DNA of 64,000 nt, from assembly GCF_040361435.1 (NCBI RefSeq), contig NZ_APNL01000004.1, positions 62,001 through 126,000 of the forward strand, read 5' to 3'. The position numbers and the translations under genes were made by a program. This document shows positions 8,113-17,394 of this stretch, one piece after another; the first letter of the stretch is position 1, and each line of letters starts with the position of its first letter. Under the pieces are notes generated by a model, which worked only from the letters and a program-made list of their open reading frames with translations, had not been told where the DNA came from and did no database searches. This DNA is from Salinisphaera sp002433465. GTDB taxonomy: Bacteria > Pseudomonadota > Gammaproteobacteria > Nevskiales > Salinisphaeraceae.

Positions 8113-8712
8113 TCAGCCTCCGCGCAGGGTGTCGCCGGTGCGCGCATCCCGAATGGTGCTGGCGCGACCGGGCGTATCCGGTACGCCGCCCAGAATCATG
8201 TCGACGCCGTCATGCGGCTGACTCAAGCGCGCTCGCGCCTGCCAGCTATTGCGGACCGGCGGTCGTGCGCTGACGTTCGCGCTGGTCGAAACCAGTGCGC
8301 CGCCAAAGGCCCGGCACAGCGCGGCGCTGTCGGCATGGGCGGTCTGGCGCAGGGCGATGGTGTCGTGCGCGCCGGTCAGCCACCAGGGCGTATCGTCGGC
8401 GGCGGGCAACAGCCAGGTCAGAGCCGCCGGCCAGCTTTGGGTGGCACGATTCCATGCCTGGGCCGCGTCGGCGGCGACGAAGGGCGCAAGCTGGTCGCTG
8501 TCGGCGCCGATCAAGATCAGGCCCCGATCGATCTTGCGACGCTTGATCGTGAGCAGCCGCAGTACGGCGGCCGGGTCCAACGGGTCACAGGCCAGCCCCC
8601 AGACGCCTTCGGTGGCATGGGCAACCACGCCGCCATCATGAAGAATACGCGCAGCGCGGCGCAGGCGATGGGCACTCACGCGCACACCGGCGCGCTGGGG
8701 ATGACGGCTCAT
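8113..8712 (-). CDS. tsaC: Threonylcarbamoyl-AMP synthase TsaC (YrdC)
   Basis: Makes threonylcarbamoyl-AMP from threonine, bicarbonate and ATP for t6A modification; it is the donor enzyme for TsaD encoded at the left edge. A single YrdC domain of 199 residues with the short C-terminus of the TsaC class rather than the longer Sua5 class. Visible are ATEGVWGLACDPLD near 33-46, the KRRKIDRGLILIG substrate loop near 57-69 and the LVSTSANVSARPP segment near 150-162. It lies between topA (30-base gap) and hemF (2-base gap). Confidence 0.95.
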   Translation of the reverse strand: MSRHPQRAGVRVSAHRLRRAARILHDGGVVAHATEGVWGLACDPLDPAAVLRLLTIKRRKIDRGLILIGADSDQLAPFVAADAAQAWNRATQSWPAALTWLLPAADDTPWWLTGAHDTIALRQTAHADSAALCRAFGGALVSTSANVSARPPVRNSWQARARLSQPHDGVDMILGGVPDTPGRASTIRDARTGDTLRGG

Positions 8713-8742
8713 AGATATTCGATCGAATCAGGCAGCCGCGGC

Positions 8743-11262
8743 TCAGGCATCGCCCTTGCCGGCGGCTTTCGTGCTCGACTTGGCCGGCGCCTTCTTGGCC
8801 GCTGTTTTCTTGGGGGCCGCCTTGGCCGTGCTCTTGGCCTTGGTCGCAGTCTTGGCCGCGCCGTTTTTCTTGGCCGTGGTGCTCTTGGCGGTCTTGGCGC
8901 TCGACTTCGTCGTCGATTTGGCGCTGGACTTTGCGCTGTCCTTTTTCGCAGCCGCGCCCTTGCGCCCACGCTTTTTCTTCTCCGGCGCCTTGGCGATGAT
9001 TTCCTGGCATTGTTCCAGGGTGAGGTCGGCCGGCTCCTGATCCTTGGGCACGCTGGCGTTCTTCTTGCCATCGGTGATGTACGGGCCGAACGGGCCGTGC
9101 TGGACCTTGATGCCTTCGGCCTCGAAGTGCTTGATCAGCTTCTTGGCGTCGGCTTCCTTCTTTTCGGCGATGACCTCGAGCGCGCGTTCCTTGGAGATGG
9201 TGTACGGGTCGTCTTCCTTGATCGACGCGAACTTCTTGCCAAAGCGCACATAGGGGCCGAAGCGGCCGATATTGACCTGGATTTCCTCGCCCTCGGGGGT
9301 TTCGCCCAGATCGCGCGGCAGGTTGAACAGATACAGCGCCTCGTCGAGGGTGATCTTGTCCATGTCCTGGCCCTTGCGCAGGCCGGCGAACTTGGGTTTT
9401 TCCTCGTCGTCCTTGGAGCCGATCTGCACGAACGGCCCGAAGCGGCCGATACGCACGATCACCGGCTTGCCGGATTTGGGGTCGGTGCCGAGCTCGCGGG
9501 CCTGGGCGACTTCCTCGCGCGACAAATCCTGCTTGGATTCGATCTGCTCGGAGAAACGATCCCAGAATTCCCTCAGCAACGGCTGCCATTGCTCTTCACC
9601 TCGCGAGACGGCGTCGAGCCGGTCTTCGAGGTTGGCGGTGAACTCGTAGTCCACATAGCGGGTGAAGTGATCGGTGAGGAACTTGTTGACGATCTTGCCC
9701 AGCGGCGTGGGCATGAACGCCTTGCCGTCCATTTCGACGTATTCGCGATCCTGCAGCGTCGAGATGATCGAGGCATAGGTCGAAGGCCGACCGATATCGT
9801 ATTCCTCCAGCGTTTTCACCAGCGCGGCTTCGGTAAAGCGCGGCGGCGGCTCGGTGAAATGCTGGGTGGGTACGATCTCGGCGAGCTTGAGCAGCTCGTT
9901 TTCTTCCAGATGCGGCAGGCGCTTGTCGGCGTCGTCGTCGCCCTTGTCGTCGTCCTTGCCTTCCTTGTAAACCGCCAGAAAGCCCGGCTCGCGCAGGGTG
10001 CGGCCCGAGGCACGGAACAGATGCTTCGCATCGTCGCCGGCGGCGAGATCCGCGGAGACGGTATCGAACAGGGCATGCATCATCTGGCTGGCCACGGTGC
10101 GCTGCCAGATCAATTCGTAAAGACGCGCCTGGTCGCTGGTCAGGTTCGACTTGATTTCGTCCGGGATGCGCGCGCTTTCGGTCGGCCGGATGGCCTCATG
10201 CGCTTCCTGGGCGTTCTTGGACTTGGTCTTGAAGCTGCGCGGCGCGTCCGGCAGGTTCTTGTCGCCGTAGCGCTTGCCGATCATCGAGCGCAGTTCGCTG
10301 ACCGCGTCCGCGGCCAGGCTGACCGAGTCGGTCCGCATGTAGGTGATCAGGCCGGTCGCCTCGGCGCCGTCGATGGATACACCTTCATACAGGCTCTGGG
10401 CCGTGCGCATGGTGCGCTTGGCGGTGAAGCCGAGCTTGCGCGCGGCTTCCTGCTGCAGGGTCGAGGTGGTGAACGGCGGTGCCGGGTTGCGCTTGCGCTG
10501 CTTGCGATCGACCTTGACCACCCGCAGCTGGCCCTGAGCGGCGCTGGTGAGCGTTTCCAGGGCCGCATCGGCGCTGCCCTGATTGTTGACCGTGAACTGT
10601 TCGACCTTTTCGCCGTCCAGCTGCGACAGGCGCGCGGAAAACGGCTGGGCGTCCTTTTCGACCTGGGCTTCGATCTTCCAGTATTCCTGGGGCACGAAGG
10701 CTTCGATCTCGGCATCGCGCTCGCAGATCAGGCGCAGGGCAGGCGACTGTACGCGCCCGGCGGACAGGCCACGCTGGACCTTGCGCCAGAGCAGCGGCGA
10801 GAGGTTGAAACCCACCAGGTAATCGAGCGCGCGACGTGCCTGCTGGGCGTTGACCAGGTCGTCCGAGATGGTGCGCGGGTTGGCCACGGCCGAACCGACC
10901 GCTTTCTTGGTGATCTCGTGAAAGACCACGCGGGCGACTTCCTTGTTTTCGAGCAGGCCGCGTTCGCGCAGCAGCTCCAGCAGATGCCAGGCAATGGCTT
11001 CGCCTTCGCGATCCGGGTCAGTGGCCAGCAGCAGGGCGTCCGACTTCTTGAGCGAGCGGGCGATCTTGTCGACCTGCTTGGCGTTGCGGTCGATGATGTC
11101 GTAGCGCATCGCGAAGTCGTGCTCGGTATCGACCGCGCCTTCCTTGGGCACGAGGTCACGCACATGGCCATACGAGGCGAGCACCTCGTAGTCCTTGCCG
11201 AGATATTTTTCGATCGTCCGGGCTTTGGCCGGCGATTCCACGATGACGAGATTGCGACTCAT
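8743..11262 (-). CDS. topA: DNA topoisomerase I (type IA), zinc-finger-free with histone-H1-like tail
   Basis: Relaxes negative supercoils. The 839-residue protein begins directly with the Toprim domain (SRNLVIVESPAKARTIEKYL); TDPDREGE is at 81-88 and the catalytic tyrosine Y308 sits in GLITYMRTDS. After the core there are no CxxC zinc ribbons; instead three repeats of the kind IGRFGPFVQIG, IGRFGPYVRFG and HGPFGPYITDG occur between about residues 600 and 745. The final 80 or so residues are almost only Lys, Ala, Ser and Thr, like histone H1. An acidic insert (GKDDDKGDDDADK) lies near residue 440. A long open frame antisense to this gene is a high-GC shadow. Confidence 0.97.
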   Translation of the reverse strand: MSRNLVIVESPAKARTIEKYLGKDYEVLASYGHVRDLVPKEGAVDTEHDFAMRYDIIDRNAKQVDKIARSLKKSDALLLATDPDREGEAIAWHLLELLRERGLLENKEVARVVFHEITKKAVGSAVANPRTISDDLVNAQQARRALDYLVGFNLSPLLWRKVQRGLSAGRVQSPALRLICERDAEIEAFVPQEYWKIEAQVEKDAQPFSARLSQLDGEKVEQFTVNNQGSADAALETLTSAAQGQLRVVKVDRKQRKRNPAPPFTTSTLQQEAARKLGFTAKRTMRTAQSLYEGVSIDGAEATGLITYMRTDSVSLAADAVSELRSMIGKRYGDKNLPDAPRSFKTKSKNAQEAHEAIRPTESARIPDEIKSNLTSDQARLYELIWQRTVASQMMHALFDTVSADLAAGDDAKHLFRASGRTLREPGFLAVYKEGKDDDKGDDDADKRLPHLEENELLKLAEIVPTQHFTEPPPRFTEAALVKTLEEYDIGRPSTYASIISTLQDREYVEMDGKAFMPTPLGKIVNKFLTDHFTRYVDYEFTANLEDRLDAVSRGEEQWQPLLREFWDRFSEQIESKQDLSREEVAQARELGTDPKSGKPVIVRIGRFGPFVQIGSKDDEEKPKFAGLRKGQDMDKITLDEALYLFNLPRDLGETPEGEEIQVNIGRFGPYVRFGKKFASIKEDDPYTISKERALEVIAEKKEADAKKLIKHFEAEGIKVQHGPFGPYITDGKKNASVPKDQEPADLTLEQCQEIIAKAPEKKKRGRKGAAAKKDSAKSSAKSTTKSSAKTAKSTTAKKNGAAKTATKAKSTAKAAPKKTAAKKAPAKSSTKAAGKGDA

Positions 11263-11414
11263 CGATTCACGCTATATTTAAGGATTGAGGCCTGCACTCA
11301 TGCGCAGGGCGCTGCACACTAGCATAGCCTTTGAAGCATGCGCGACCGAGGCGCGTCAACCGCGACGGCTCGTTCGAGGCTCGTTTCGGGCCTTTATCGA
11401 ACCGGCGCGCTTAG
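11263..11414. other. smg-topA intergenic spacer
   Basis: The 152 bases between the smg stop and the topA start on the same strand show no convincing gene. AT-rich sequence close to the topA start (CTATATTTAAGG, near 11271-11282) could hold a topA promoter read leftward, but no clean -35/-10 pair is seen. Confidence 0.3.
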
Positions 11415-11885
11415 CTAGTGGCTGGCGCCGGGGGATTCGGCATGGATCATCGCTTCCATGCGAGCGTAGGCCTGATCCTGCCCGCTGGACGACAGCACCA
11501 TCATCACCACCCACTTGAGCTGCTCGATCTCGGCGCCTTCGAAGGCATCCTCGGCCAGCGCCATCATCCGATCAATCACGATCTCGCGGGCCGTGGCGCT
11601 GAGCACGCCGGCCTGCTGCAACGACTCAAGATAGCCGCGACATTCGGCGTCCAGAACCTGCATTTCCCGTTCGGCGTACACGCGGATGGCGTCGTCGCTG
11701 GGGGTGTCGGCCATGGACTGGCCGGCCGGATCGGTGGCCCGAATCCAGGCAAAGGCGTCGTCGATCTCGTCGTCGAAGAAGCCGGCATCGCCCAGATCGT
11801 CGCGCACGCTGGACATATGCTCGGCATCGGCCAGCGAGAAGTTCTCGAACAGATAGAGCAGCACGTCGAGCAGGTTTTCGTTCAT
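11415..11885 (-). CDS. smg: Smg family protein (DUF494)
   Basis: Conserved small gammaproteobacterial protein of unknown biochemical role, almost always encoded beside dprA. The 156-residue protein starts MNENLLDVLLYLFENF, the family hallmark, is acidic and predicted helical throughout, and has the C-terminal LKWVVMMVLSSSGQDQAY segment. It lies 49 bases downstream of dprA on the same strand, so its context supports the assignment. Nothing in the sequence indicates a catalytic site. Confidence 0.9.
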   Translation of the reverse strand: MNENLLDVLLYLFENFSLADAEHMSSVRDDLGDAGFFDDEIDDAFAWIRATDPAGQSMADTPSDDAIRVYAEREMQVLDAECRGYLESLQQAGVLSATAREIVIDRMMALAEDAFEGAEIEQLKWVVMMVLSSSGQDQAYARMEAMIHAESPGASH

Positions 11886-11934
11886 CGGCGCAGATCCGTC
11901 GTATGTGAACCGTAGCGTTCATCCAGCCCCGCGA

Positions 11935-13056
11935 TCATGACACGGTGCGGGTATAGGCACCGCCCGGGCCGGCCTGGACACGACCTTCCAGTTCCAGGAT
12001 GAGCAGACTCGATGATACCGCATCTGCCGACCAGCCTGTACGGGCGACCAGATCGTCGACCCGGGCCGGGCCATGGCCAAGGGCAGCCAACAAGGCGGCA
12101 TGCGTGTCGTTCTCGGCCGGCGCTCCAGCGGTGTTTTCGGCGTCTTCGCTTTCATGATCAGACGGATACGAAGCCGGCCGACGATAGCCGTCGAGCACAC
12201 CGGCGATATCCTCGAGGATATGCTCGGTAGTCTCGACCAGCTTGGCCCCGTCGCGAATGAGCTGGTGGCAGCCGCGCGCCAACGGATTGTGAATCGAGCC
12301 GGGCAGGGCGAACACTTCGCGCCCGGCGGCACTGGCCATCCTTGCGGTGATCAACGAGCCCGAGGCGCGTGCGGCTTCGACCACCAGCGTGGCCGTACAC
12401 AGGCCGGCAATGATGCGGTTTCGGCGCGGGAAATTGCCGCGGGCAGGCTCGGTGCCCAGACCGAACTCGGAGAGCATCAGGCCTTGGGCGACGATGCGTT
12501 CGGCCAGATCCCGGTTCATGGCCGGATAGACGCGGTCCAGTCCCGTGCCACAGACCGCGATGGTCATGCCGTCGGCGGCGAGTGCGCCTTCGTGTGCCGC
12601 GGCATCGATACCCCGGGCCAGGCCCGAGACGACCACGAGCCCGGCGCTTGCCAGCGCATGCCCGAACTCGCGCGCTGCTTCCAGCCCGGCGGGGCTTGGG
12701 TTGCGGCTGCCCACGATCGCGATTGCCGGGTAGTTGAGCAGTTCGGTATCGCCCACGCCGTACAGCCAGGGCGGGGCCGGATCGAGCTCGGCCAGCGCGT
12801 TCGGATAGTGGCGATGAGCGCGGGTGATGAAATGACGGTTCGGCGCGTCGAGCCAGCGCTCGGTTTCGGCGACGCGGGCGTTGTCGCCCGCCGCAAGGGT
12901 GGCACAGGCAGCGCGCGGCACGCCCAGTTCGCGCCAGGCGCGCTCGCCGGCCGCTACCGCCCGTTCGGCGCTGCCGAAATGGTCGATCAATCGGCTGCCC
13001 AGGGTCGCACCGATGCCTGGTGTACACGCCAGCTGCAGCTCGGCACGCGGGATCAT
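11935..13056 (-). CDS. dprA: DNA-processing protein DprA (Smf)
   Basis: Binds incoming single-stranded DNA during natural transformation and loads RecA. The protein has an N-terminal helix-hairpin-helix-like region (ACTPGIGATLGSRLI), the Rossmann-like core with AIVGSRNPSPAG and VVSGLARGIDAAAHEGAL, the GSIHNPLARGCHQLIRDGA segment and a C-terminal winged-helix (DVSARTG-like: DDLVARTGWSADAVSSSLL). I chose the ATG at 13056; an upstream GTG at 13077 would add seven residues, and neither has a clear ribosome site. A decapped-competence role is known for the family; no other competence gene is seen here. Confidence 0.94.
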   Translation of the reverse strand: MIPRAELQLACTPGIGATLGSRLIDHFGSAERAVAAGERAWRELGVPRAACATLAAGDNARVAETERWLDAPNRHFITRAHRHYPNALAELDPAPPWLYGVGDTELLNYPAIAIVGSRNPSPAGLEAAREFGHALASAGLVVVSGLARGIDAAAHEGALAADGMTIAVCGTGLDRVYPAMNRDLAERIVAQGLMLSEFGLGTEPARGNFPRRNRIIAGLCTATLVVEAARASGSLITARMASAAGREVFALPGSIHNPLARGCHQLIRDGAKLVETTEHILEDIAGVLDGYRRPASYPSDHESEDAENTAGAPAENDTHAALLAALGHGPARVDDLVARTGWSADAVSSSLLILELEGRVQAGPGGAYTRTVS

Positions 13057-13084
13057 GGCCCGGCTCGATTCCCGCACGCGGGCG

Positions 13085-14191
13085 CTAGCGCGCCGGCGTG
13101 CGCACGAAGTCGTCGATATGCACCGCGCGCTCGGCGCGCATGATCACTGCAAAGCTCACCCGTTCGTCGGTCTTGAAGACCAGCAGCTCGCCGGACTTGA
13201 GTTCGGGCAGGCGCACCTGGCCGCCCTTGACCGGGTCGAGCACCACGCGACCGGCTTCGAAGATATCCAGCACGTGGCCGCGTTCGATGCCGTCGCTGCG
13301 GCCCACGCTCAGGGTCACTACCTGATACTGGCCGATGGCCGATACGCCGTCGTACACCGAAATGATGCGGCCTTCGACACGGTGATCGGGCGCATGCGGA
13401 TAGAAATCGCGCACCAGATCCTCGGTTTCCAGCGGCAGCAGCCGATCGGCCACCAGCGCTTCGCGATAGCTCTTGGTGATCTGGGCCTTGGCGACCGGAC
13501 CGGGTTCGATGATCTGGATTTCACCCACCGGCACGGCCTGTTGGCCGATGATTTCGCCGGTGTCGGGATCCTTGTACGGGCCGGCATCGCGAACGAGGCT
13601 GAATCGGCCGTCATCCTGGCCCTGCGTATCCACGCCGCGCACGTAGCTCACGGTGCCCTTGCCGCCGACCAGGTGCTCGTCCAGGAAGGACACGATATAG
13701 GGGGCGTCGGCGAGCTCTTCGGCACTTACCAGGCGCGGGCCGGTAATGAACGGCCGGATCGCATCCATGGGTATGGTGGCGATCGATTCCAGCGAGCTTT
13801 CACGGATGCGCGGCGAGAGCACCTTGGTGCCGGCCCGACGCAGCTGGAAGTTGCCATCGGCGTCGCGGGTGAGAATGAGCACATCGCCCGGATAGATCAG
13901 ATGCGGGTTGGCGATATCCGGGTTGGCGTACCACAGCTGTGGCCAGTACCAGGGGTCGCGCAGGTAGTAGCCCGCGATATCCCAGAGCGTGTCGCCCTTC
14001 TTGACCACATAGCGCAGCGGCGCATCCGCGCGTAGCTGCTGGTTGACCGTGTTTTCCTGCACGACGGGCGCCGCGCGTTCCGGCAGCGGCGTGGACGGGG
14101 CGGGGGCCAGTTCGGGCTCGGCCTTTTGATGAGCGCAGCCGCTCAAGACGGCCGCGAGGGCCAGGGTCAGACCGGTGCCGGCACACTTCAT
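13085..14191 (-). CDS. LysM-domain lipoprotein
   Basis: Putative cell-wall-binding lipoprotein. From the ATG at 14191 the product begins MKCAGTGLTLALAAVLSGC, a lipoprotein signal with lipobox LSGC; ATGs at 14221 and 14251 would put extra polar residues ahead of it. A LysM motif follows a Pro/Ala-rich linker (YVVKKGDTLWDIAGYYLRDP, then WPQLWYANPDIANPHLIYPGD). The rest, about 250 residues, resembles the conserved partner of dprA in many gammaproteobacteria and has no recognised catalytic domain. Its 3' end lies 28 bases from dprA and it is divergent from def. Confidence 0.88.
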   Translation of the reverse strand: MKCAGTGLTLALAAVLSGCAHQKAEPELAPAPSTPLPERAAPVVQENTVNQQLRADAPLRYVVKKGDTLWDIAGYYLRDPWYWPQLWYANPDIANPHLIYPGDVLILTRDADGNFQLRRAGTKVLSPRIRESSLESIATIPMDAIRPFITGPRLVSAEELADAPYIVSFLDEHLVGGKGTVSYVRGVDTQGQDDGRFSLVRDAGPYKDPDTGEIIGQQAVPVGEIQIIEPGPVAKAQITKSYREALVADRLLPLETEDLVRDFYPHAPDHRVEGRIISVYDGVSAIGQYQVVTLSVGRSDGIERGHVLDIFEAGRVVLDPVKGGQVRLPELKSGELLVFKTDERVSFAVIMRAERAVHIDDFVRTPAR

Positions 14192-14515
14192 GGCCTGCTT
14201 CAAATCGTTATACTCTCGCATCCAGGACGCGCCCCCAATGATTGACCCCATACCAAGACAGCTGACGGTCAGCTGCCCTGCAACCCCTGCACAAACAGAT
14301 GCCGGCTTCTGCCCGGCATTTGTTTTTGCAGGCTTAGCGGCCGCTGGCTGCGACGCGCCTGCCTGTGCATACTCGCGCTATTGCGCCGATATGGAAAGTG
14401 TTTTCCTGTCGGATCGATAGCGCTCGAACGTGCCATGCCACGTGTTTTTCGTTATCGGCCAGTCAGATCGTTTATTGATGGCCGGCCCACTTGTGACGCA
14501 CACCACCGATAGAAT
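14192..14515. promoter_or_regulatory. lysM/def divergent intergenic region with two stem-loops
   Basis: This 324-base gap must hold promoters for the leftward lysM-dprA operon and the rightward def operon. It contains a perfect 7-bp inverted repeat CAGCTGA-cgg-TCAGCTG at 14259-14275 and, 24 bases on, a terminator-like hairpin (14299-14327). No protein-coding gene is convincing. Confidence 0.55.
14299..14327 (+). terminator. Terminator-like hairpin with T tract, no gene in front of it
   Basis: ATGCCGG and CCGGCAT (14299-14305, 14313-14319) form a 7-bp stem with a 7-base loop, followed by TTGTTTTT on the + strand. The only gene to its left is transcribed the other way, so the hairpin would end either an unannotated small RNA or a premature leader transcript in front of def. 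Confidence 0.45.
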
Positions 14516-15037
14516 ATGGCGATTCTAGAGATTTTGCATTTCCCCGATCCCCGGCTGCGCGAACGCACCGAGCCGGTCACGGTTTTCGACGAAACGTTGT
14601 CGCGTTTTATCGACGACATGTTCGAAACCATGTACGACGCACCCGGCGTGGGCCTGGCCGCGACCCAGGTCGGCGATACGCGCCGCGTGGCGGTCATGGA
14701 CTGCTCGGAAGAGCGCAACGAACAGATCGTGATGTGCAACCCGGAAATCCTATCCGCCGAGGATCTGGAAACCGTCGACGAAGGCTGTCTGTCGGTGCCG
14801 GACCACTACGACAAGGTCAAACGCTATGCCCGCGTTCGCTTTGCGGCCCAGGACCGCCACGGCGAGCGCTACGAGATGGAGGCCGAAGGCCTGCTTGCCC
14901 AGTGTGTGCAGCACGAACTGGCGCATCTCGACGGCGGGCTCTATATCGACCAGCTGTCCCGGCTCAAGCGCGAGCGTATTCGCCGCAAGCTCGCCAAGGC
15001 GGCCCGCCAGCAACCGGCGACCGAAAGCGACGCATAA
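14516..15037 (+). CDS. def: Peptide deformylase
   Basis: Removes the formyl group from nascent N-terminal fMet. The 173-residue protein has all three motifs: GVGLAATQ (44-51), EGCLSVP (89-95, metal ligand C91) and QHELAHLDG (132-140, ligands H133 and H137, catalytic E134). The Asp usual in HEXDH is Ala here, a position not required for metal binding. It is the first gene of def-fmt-rsmB; fmt begins three bases after its stop. Confidence 0.97.
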   Translation: MAILEILHFPDPRLRERTEPVTVFDETLSRFIDDMFETMYDAPGVGLAATQVGDTRRVAVMDCSEERNEQIVMCNPEILSAEDLETVDEGCLSVPDHYDKVKRYARVRFAAQDRHGERYEMEAEGLLAQCVQHELAHLDGGLYIDQLSRLKRERIRRKLAKAARQQPATESDA

Positions 15038-15040
15038 CCC

Positions 15041-15961
15041 GTGAACATCGTTTTTGCCGGCACGCCCGAATTCGCACTGCCCTGTCTGGATGCGATCGCC
15101 GCCAGTTCGCATCGTCTGACCGGCGTACTCACCCAGCCGGATCGGCCCGCCGGGCGCGGCCGCAAGCTCGCGGCATCGCCCATCAAACAACGCGCGCTGG
15201 AACTCGGCGTGCCCGTACAACAACCGCTGTCGCTCAAGAAGGAGGCGGCGTTCGACGAACTCGCCGCGCTTGAACCCGATCTGATGGTGGTGGTCGCCTA
15301 CGGGCTGCTGTTGCCGAAGAAGGTGCTGGCCCTGCCGCGTTATGGCTGTATCAACGTGCATGCCTCGCTGCTGCCGCGCTGGCGCGGGGCCGCGCCCATC
15401 GCCCGTGCCATTCTCGCCGGCGATAGCGAAACCGGCGTGACCCTCATGCAGATGAACGCGGGGCTGGATACCGGGCCCATGCTCGTGCGCCGGGCGGTGC
15501 CTATCGATAGCGATACCACCGCGGGCGAGCTGCACGACCGGCTTGCGGCGCTGGGTGCGACCGAGCTTGCCGAACTGCTCGGCCGCGTCGAGCAGGGCGT
15601 GAGCGGTGAAATACAGGACGACGCCCAGGCCTGCTATGCGCGGCGGCTGGACAAGGGCGAGGCCGCGATCGACTGGCGGGCCGGCGCCGACGAAATCGCG
15701 CGCGCGGTGCGTGCTTTCGTGCCCTGGCCGGTGGCCCATGCGCAATTGAACGGTCAGCCGGTGCGTTTCTGGCGGGCGGCTCCTGCCGCAGGCGCGAGCG
15801 GCGAACCGGGGACGGTGGTCGCGGCGAGCCCGAAAGGTATCGATATCGCCACCGGCGCCGGCACCCTGCGGGTCACGGAGCTGCAGCTGCCGGGCAAGAA
15901 GCGAATGGACGCCGCCGCGGCGGTCAACGGGCGCGACTGGGTCGGTCAGCGTTTTGAGTAA
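15041..15961 (+). CDS. fmt: Methionyl-tRNA formyltransferase
   Basis: Formylates initiator Met-tRNA using 10-formyl-THF, the partner reaction to Def. The GTG start at 15041 gives MNIVFAGTPEFALPCLDAI. The formyltransferase signature HASLLPRWRGAAPI is near residue 108, with DTGPML downstream and a C-terminal oligonucleotide-binding-like domain ending around residue 306, which is the normal length. The last eight bases overlap rsmB. Confidence 0.97.
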   Translation: MNIVFAGTPEFALPCLDAIAASSHRLTGVLTQPDRPAGRGRKLAASPIKQRALELGVPVQQPLSLKKEAAFDELAALEPDLMVVVAYGLLLPKKVLALPRYGCINVHASLLPRWRGAAPIARAILAGDSETGVTLMQMNAGLDTGPMLVRRAVPIDSDTTAGELHDRLAALGATELAELLGRVEQGVSGEIQDDAQACYARRLDKGEAAIDWRAGADEIARAVRAFVPWPVAHAQLNGQPVRFWRAAPAAGASGEPGTVVAASPKGIDIATGAGTLRVTELQLPGKKRMDAAAAVNGRDWVGQRFE

Positions 15962-17285
15962 ATCGCGACCTCGCGACAGGCAGCCGGCCCCGGTGGAAGG
16001 CGCAGCCGCCCGCGGCTGGGCCGCACGCTGTGTTTCGGCCGTAATGAATGATCGTCGCAGCCTCGACGCGGCGCTGTCGGAGCTGCCGCCGCAGATGAGC
16101 GGCGCCGACCGGGCGCTGACCTCGGCGCTGGCCTACGGCGTGTTACGAGACTATCGCCGCCTGGAAACCCTGCTGGCACCGCGCCTGTCGCGCAAGCCGC
16201 AGCCGCTGCTGCGGGCACTGTTGCTGGTCGGGTTGTTGCAGCTGGAGGCCATGCGTATTCCGGCCCATGCTGCCGTGCATGCGACGGTGGCGGCCACGGC
16301 GATGCTCAAGCTCGGCAAGGCGCGGGGCATGGTCAACGCCATTCTGCGGGGCCATCAGCGCGAGGGCGCAGACACCGGGTCGGGCGAGCTCGCGCCGGGC
16401 GTGCGCTACGGCTACCCCGACTGGCTGGTGCGCATGGTTGAAACCGACTGGGGCCGTCTCTGGCCGGATGTGCTGGCAGCCGGCAACCGGCCGGCACCGA
16501 TGCATCTGCGCGCCAACGCACGGCGCTGCGATCGCCATGTCGCGATGCAACGTCTGGCCGAGGCCGGGATCGCAAGCGAAGCGGTTCGCGTATGCGACAG
16601 CGTATTCACCCTCGACACGCCGATACCGGCACGCGAGCTGCCCGGTTTTGCCAGCGGCGACGTCTCGATACAGGACGGCGCCGCCCAGCTCGCCGCCGGC
16701 CTGGTCGGCGCCCGCGCCGGCGATTACGTGCTCGACGCCTGTGCGGCGCCCGGTAATAAGAGCGCGCATCTGCTCGAACGCGCCGATATCGATCTGCTCG
16801 CGCTCGATATCGACCCCGCGCGGCTCGACACGCTCAACGAAACGCTGGCGCGGGTGGGGGCCAGCGCGCAGGTCAAGGCCGCCGACGCCGCGGCGATCGA
16901 TCAGTGGTGGGATGGCCGCGCCTTCGATCGCATCCTGCTCGATGCGCCTTGTAGCGGTACCGGCGTGATTCGGCGCCATCCGGATATCAAATGGCTGCGT
17001 CGGCCGGCCGATATCGCGGCCGCGGCCGAGCGCCAGAACCAGTTGCTGGACGGCCTCTGGCAAACGCTCGCCCCCGGCGGGCGGCTGGTCTATGCCACCT
17101 GCTCGATCCTGCGCGCCGAAGGCGTCGACGTGATGGATGCCTTTCTCAAGCGCACGCCCGAGGCGCGCGAGCTCACCATCGATGCGCATTGGGGCTTTGC
17201 CGAACGCCACGGGCGGCGTATCGCACCGGGCATGCACGGCTTCGATGGCTTCTATTACGCGGTGCTCGAACGCGACCGCGGTTGA
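15954..17285 (+). CDS. rsmB: 16S rRNA (cytosine-967-C5)-methyltransferase RsmB
   Basis: Methylates C967 of 16S rRNA. The TTG start at 15954 lies within the fmt coding region (8-base overlap), so translation is coupled. An N-terminal NusB-like RNA-binding region (residues about 15-150) precedes the Rossmann methyltransferase domain with DACAAPGNKSAHLLE, the motif-IV LDAPCSGTGVIRRHPDIKW and the catalytic-cysteine segment ATCSILRAEG. The length, 443 residues, is standard for the Sun/RsmB family. Confidence 0.96.
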   Translation: MSKSRPRDRQPAPVEGAAARGWAARCVSAVMNDRRSLDAALSELPPQMSGADRALTSALAYGVLRDYRRLETLLAPRLSRKPQPLLRALLLVGLLQLEAMRIPAHAAVHATVAATAMLKLGKARGMVNAILRGHQREGADTGSGELAPGVRYGYPDWLVRMVETDWGRLWPDVLAAGNRPAPMHLRANARRCDRHVAMQRLAEAGIASEAVRVCDSVFTLDTPIPARELPGFASGDVSIQDGAAQLAAGLVGARAGDYVLDACAAPGNKSAHLLERADIDLLALDIDPARLDTLNETLARVGASAQVKAADAAAIDQWWDGRAFDRILLDAPCSGTGVIRRHPDIKWLRRPADIAAAAERQNQLLDGLWQTLAPGGRLVYATCSILRAEGVDVMDAFLKRTPEARELTIDAHWGFAERHGRRIAPGMHGFDGFYYAVLERDRG

Positions 17286-17394
17286 TCGGGACCCCTTGTA
17301 TCCCGTGCTCGGTAGGTAGCATTACGGAGTTGAAACGATCGCGCACAGCCGCACAGTCGGTGGTGTACTGATTCACCAACCAATTGGAGTTGTG

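Noticed and set aside
6551..8221. A 556-codon open frame on the + strand opposite oxyR and hemF
   Set aside because: Both antisense genes are clear families; the open frame has no domain.
8212..11322. A 1036-codon open frame on the + strand opposite topA and tsaC
   Set aside because: It is antisense to two well-supported genes, has no domain and is explained by high third-position GC.
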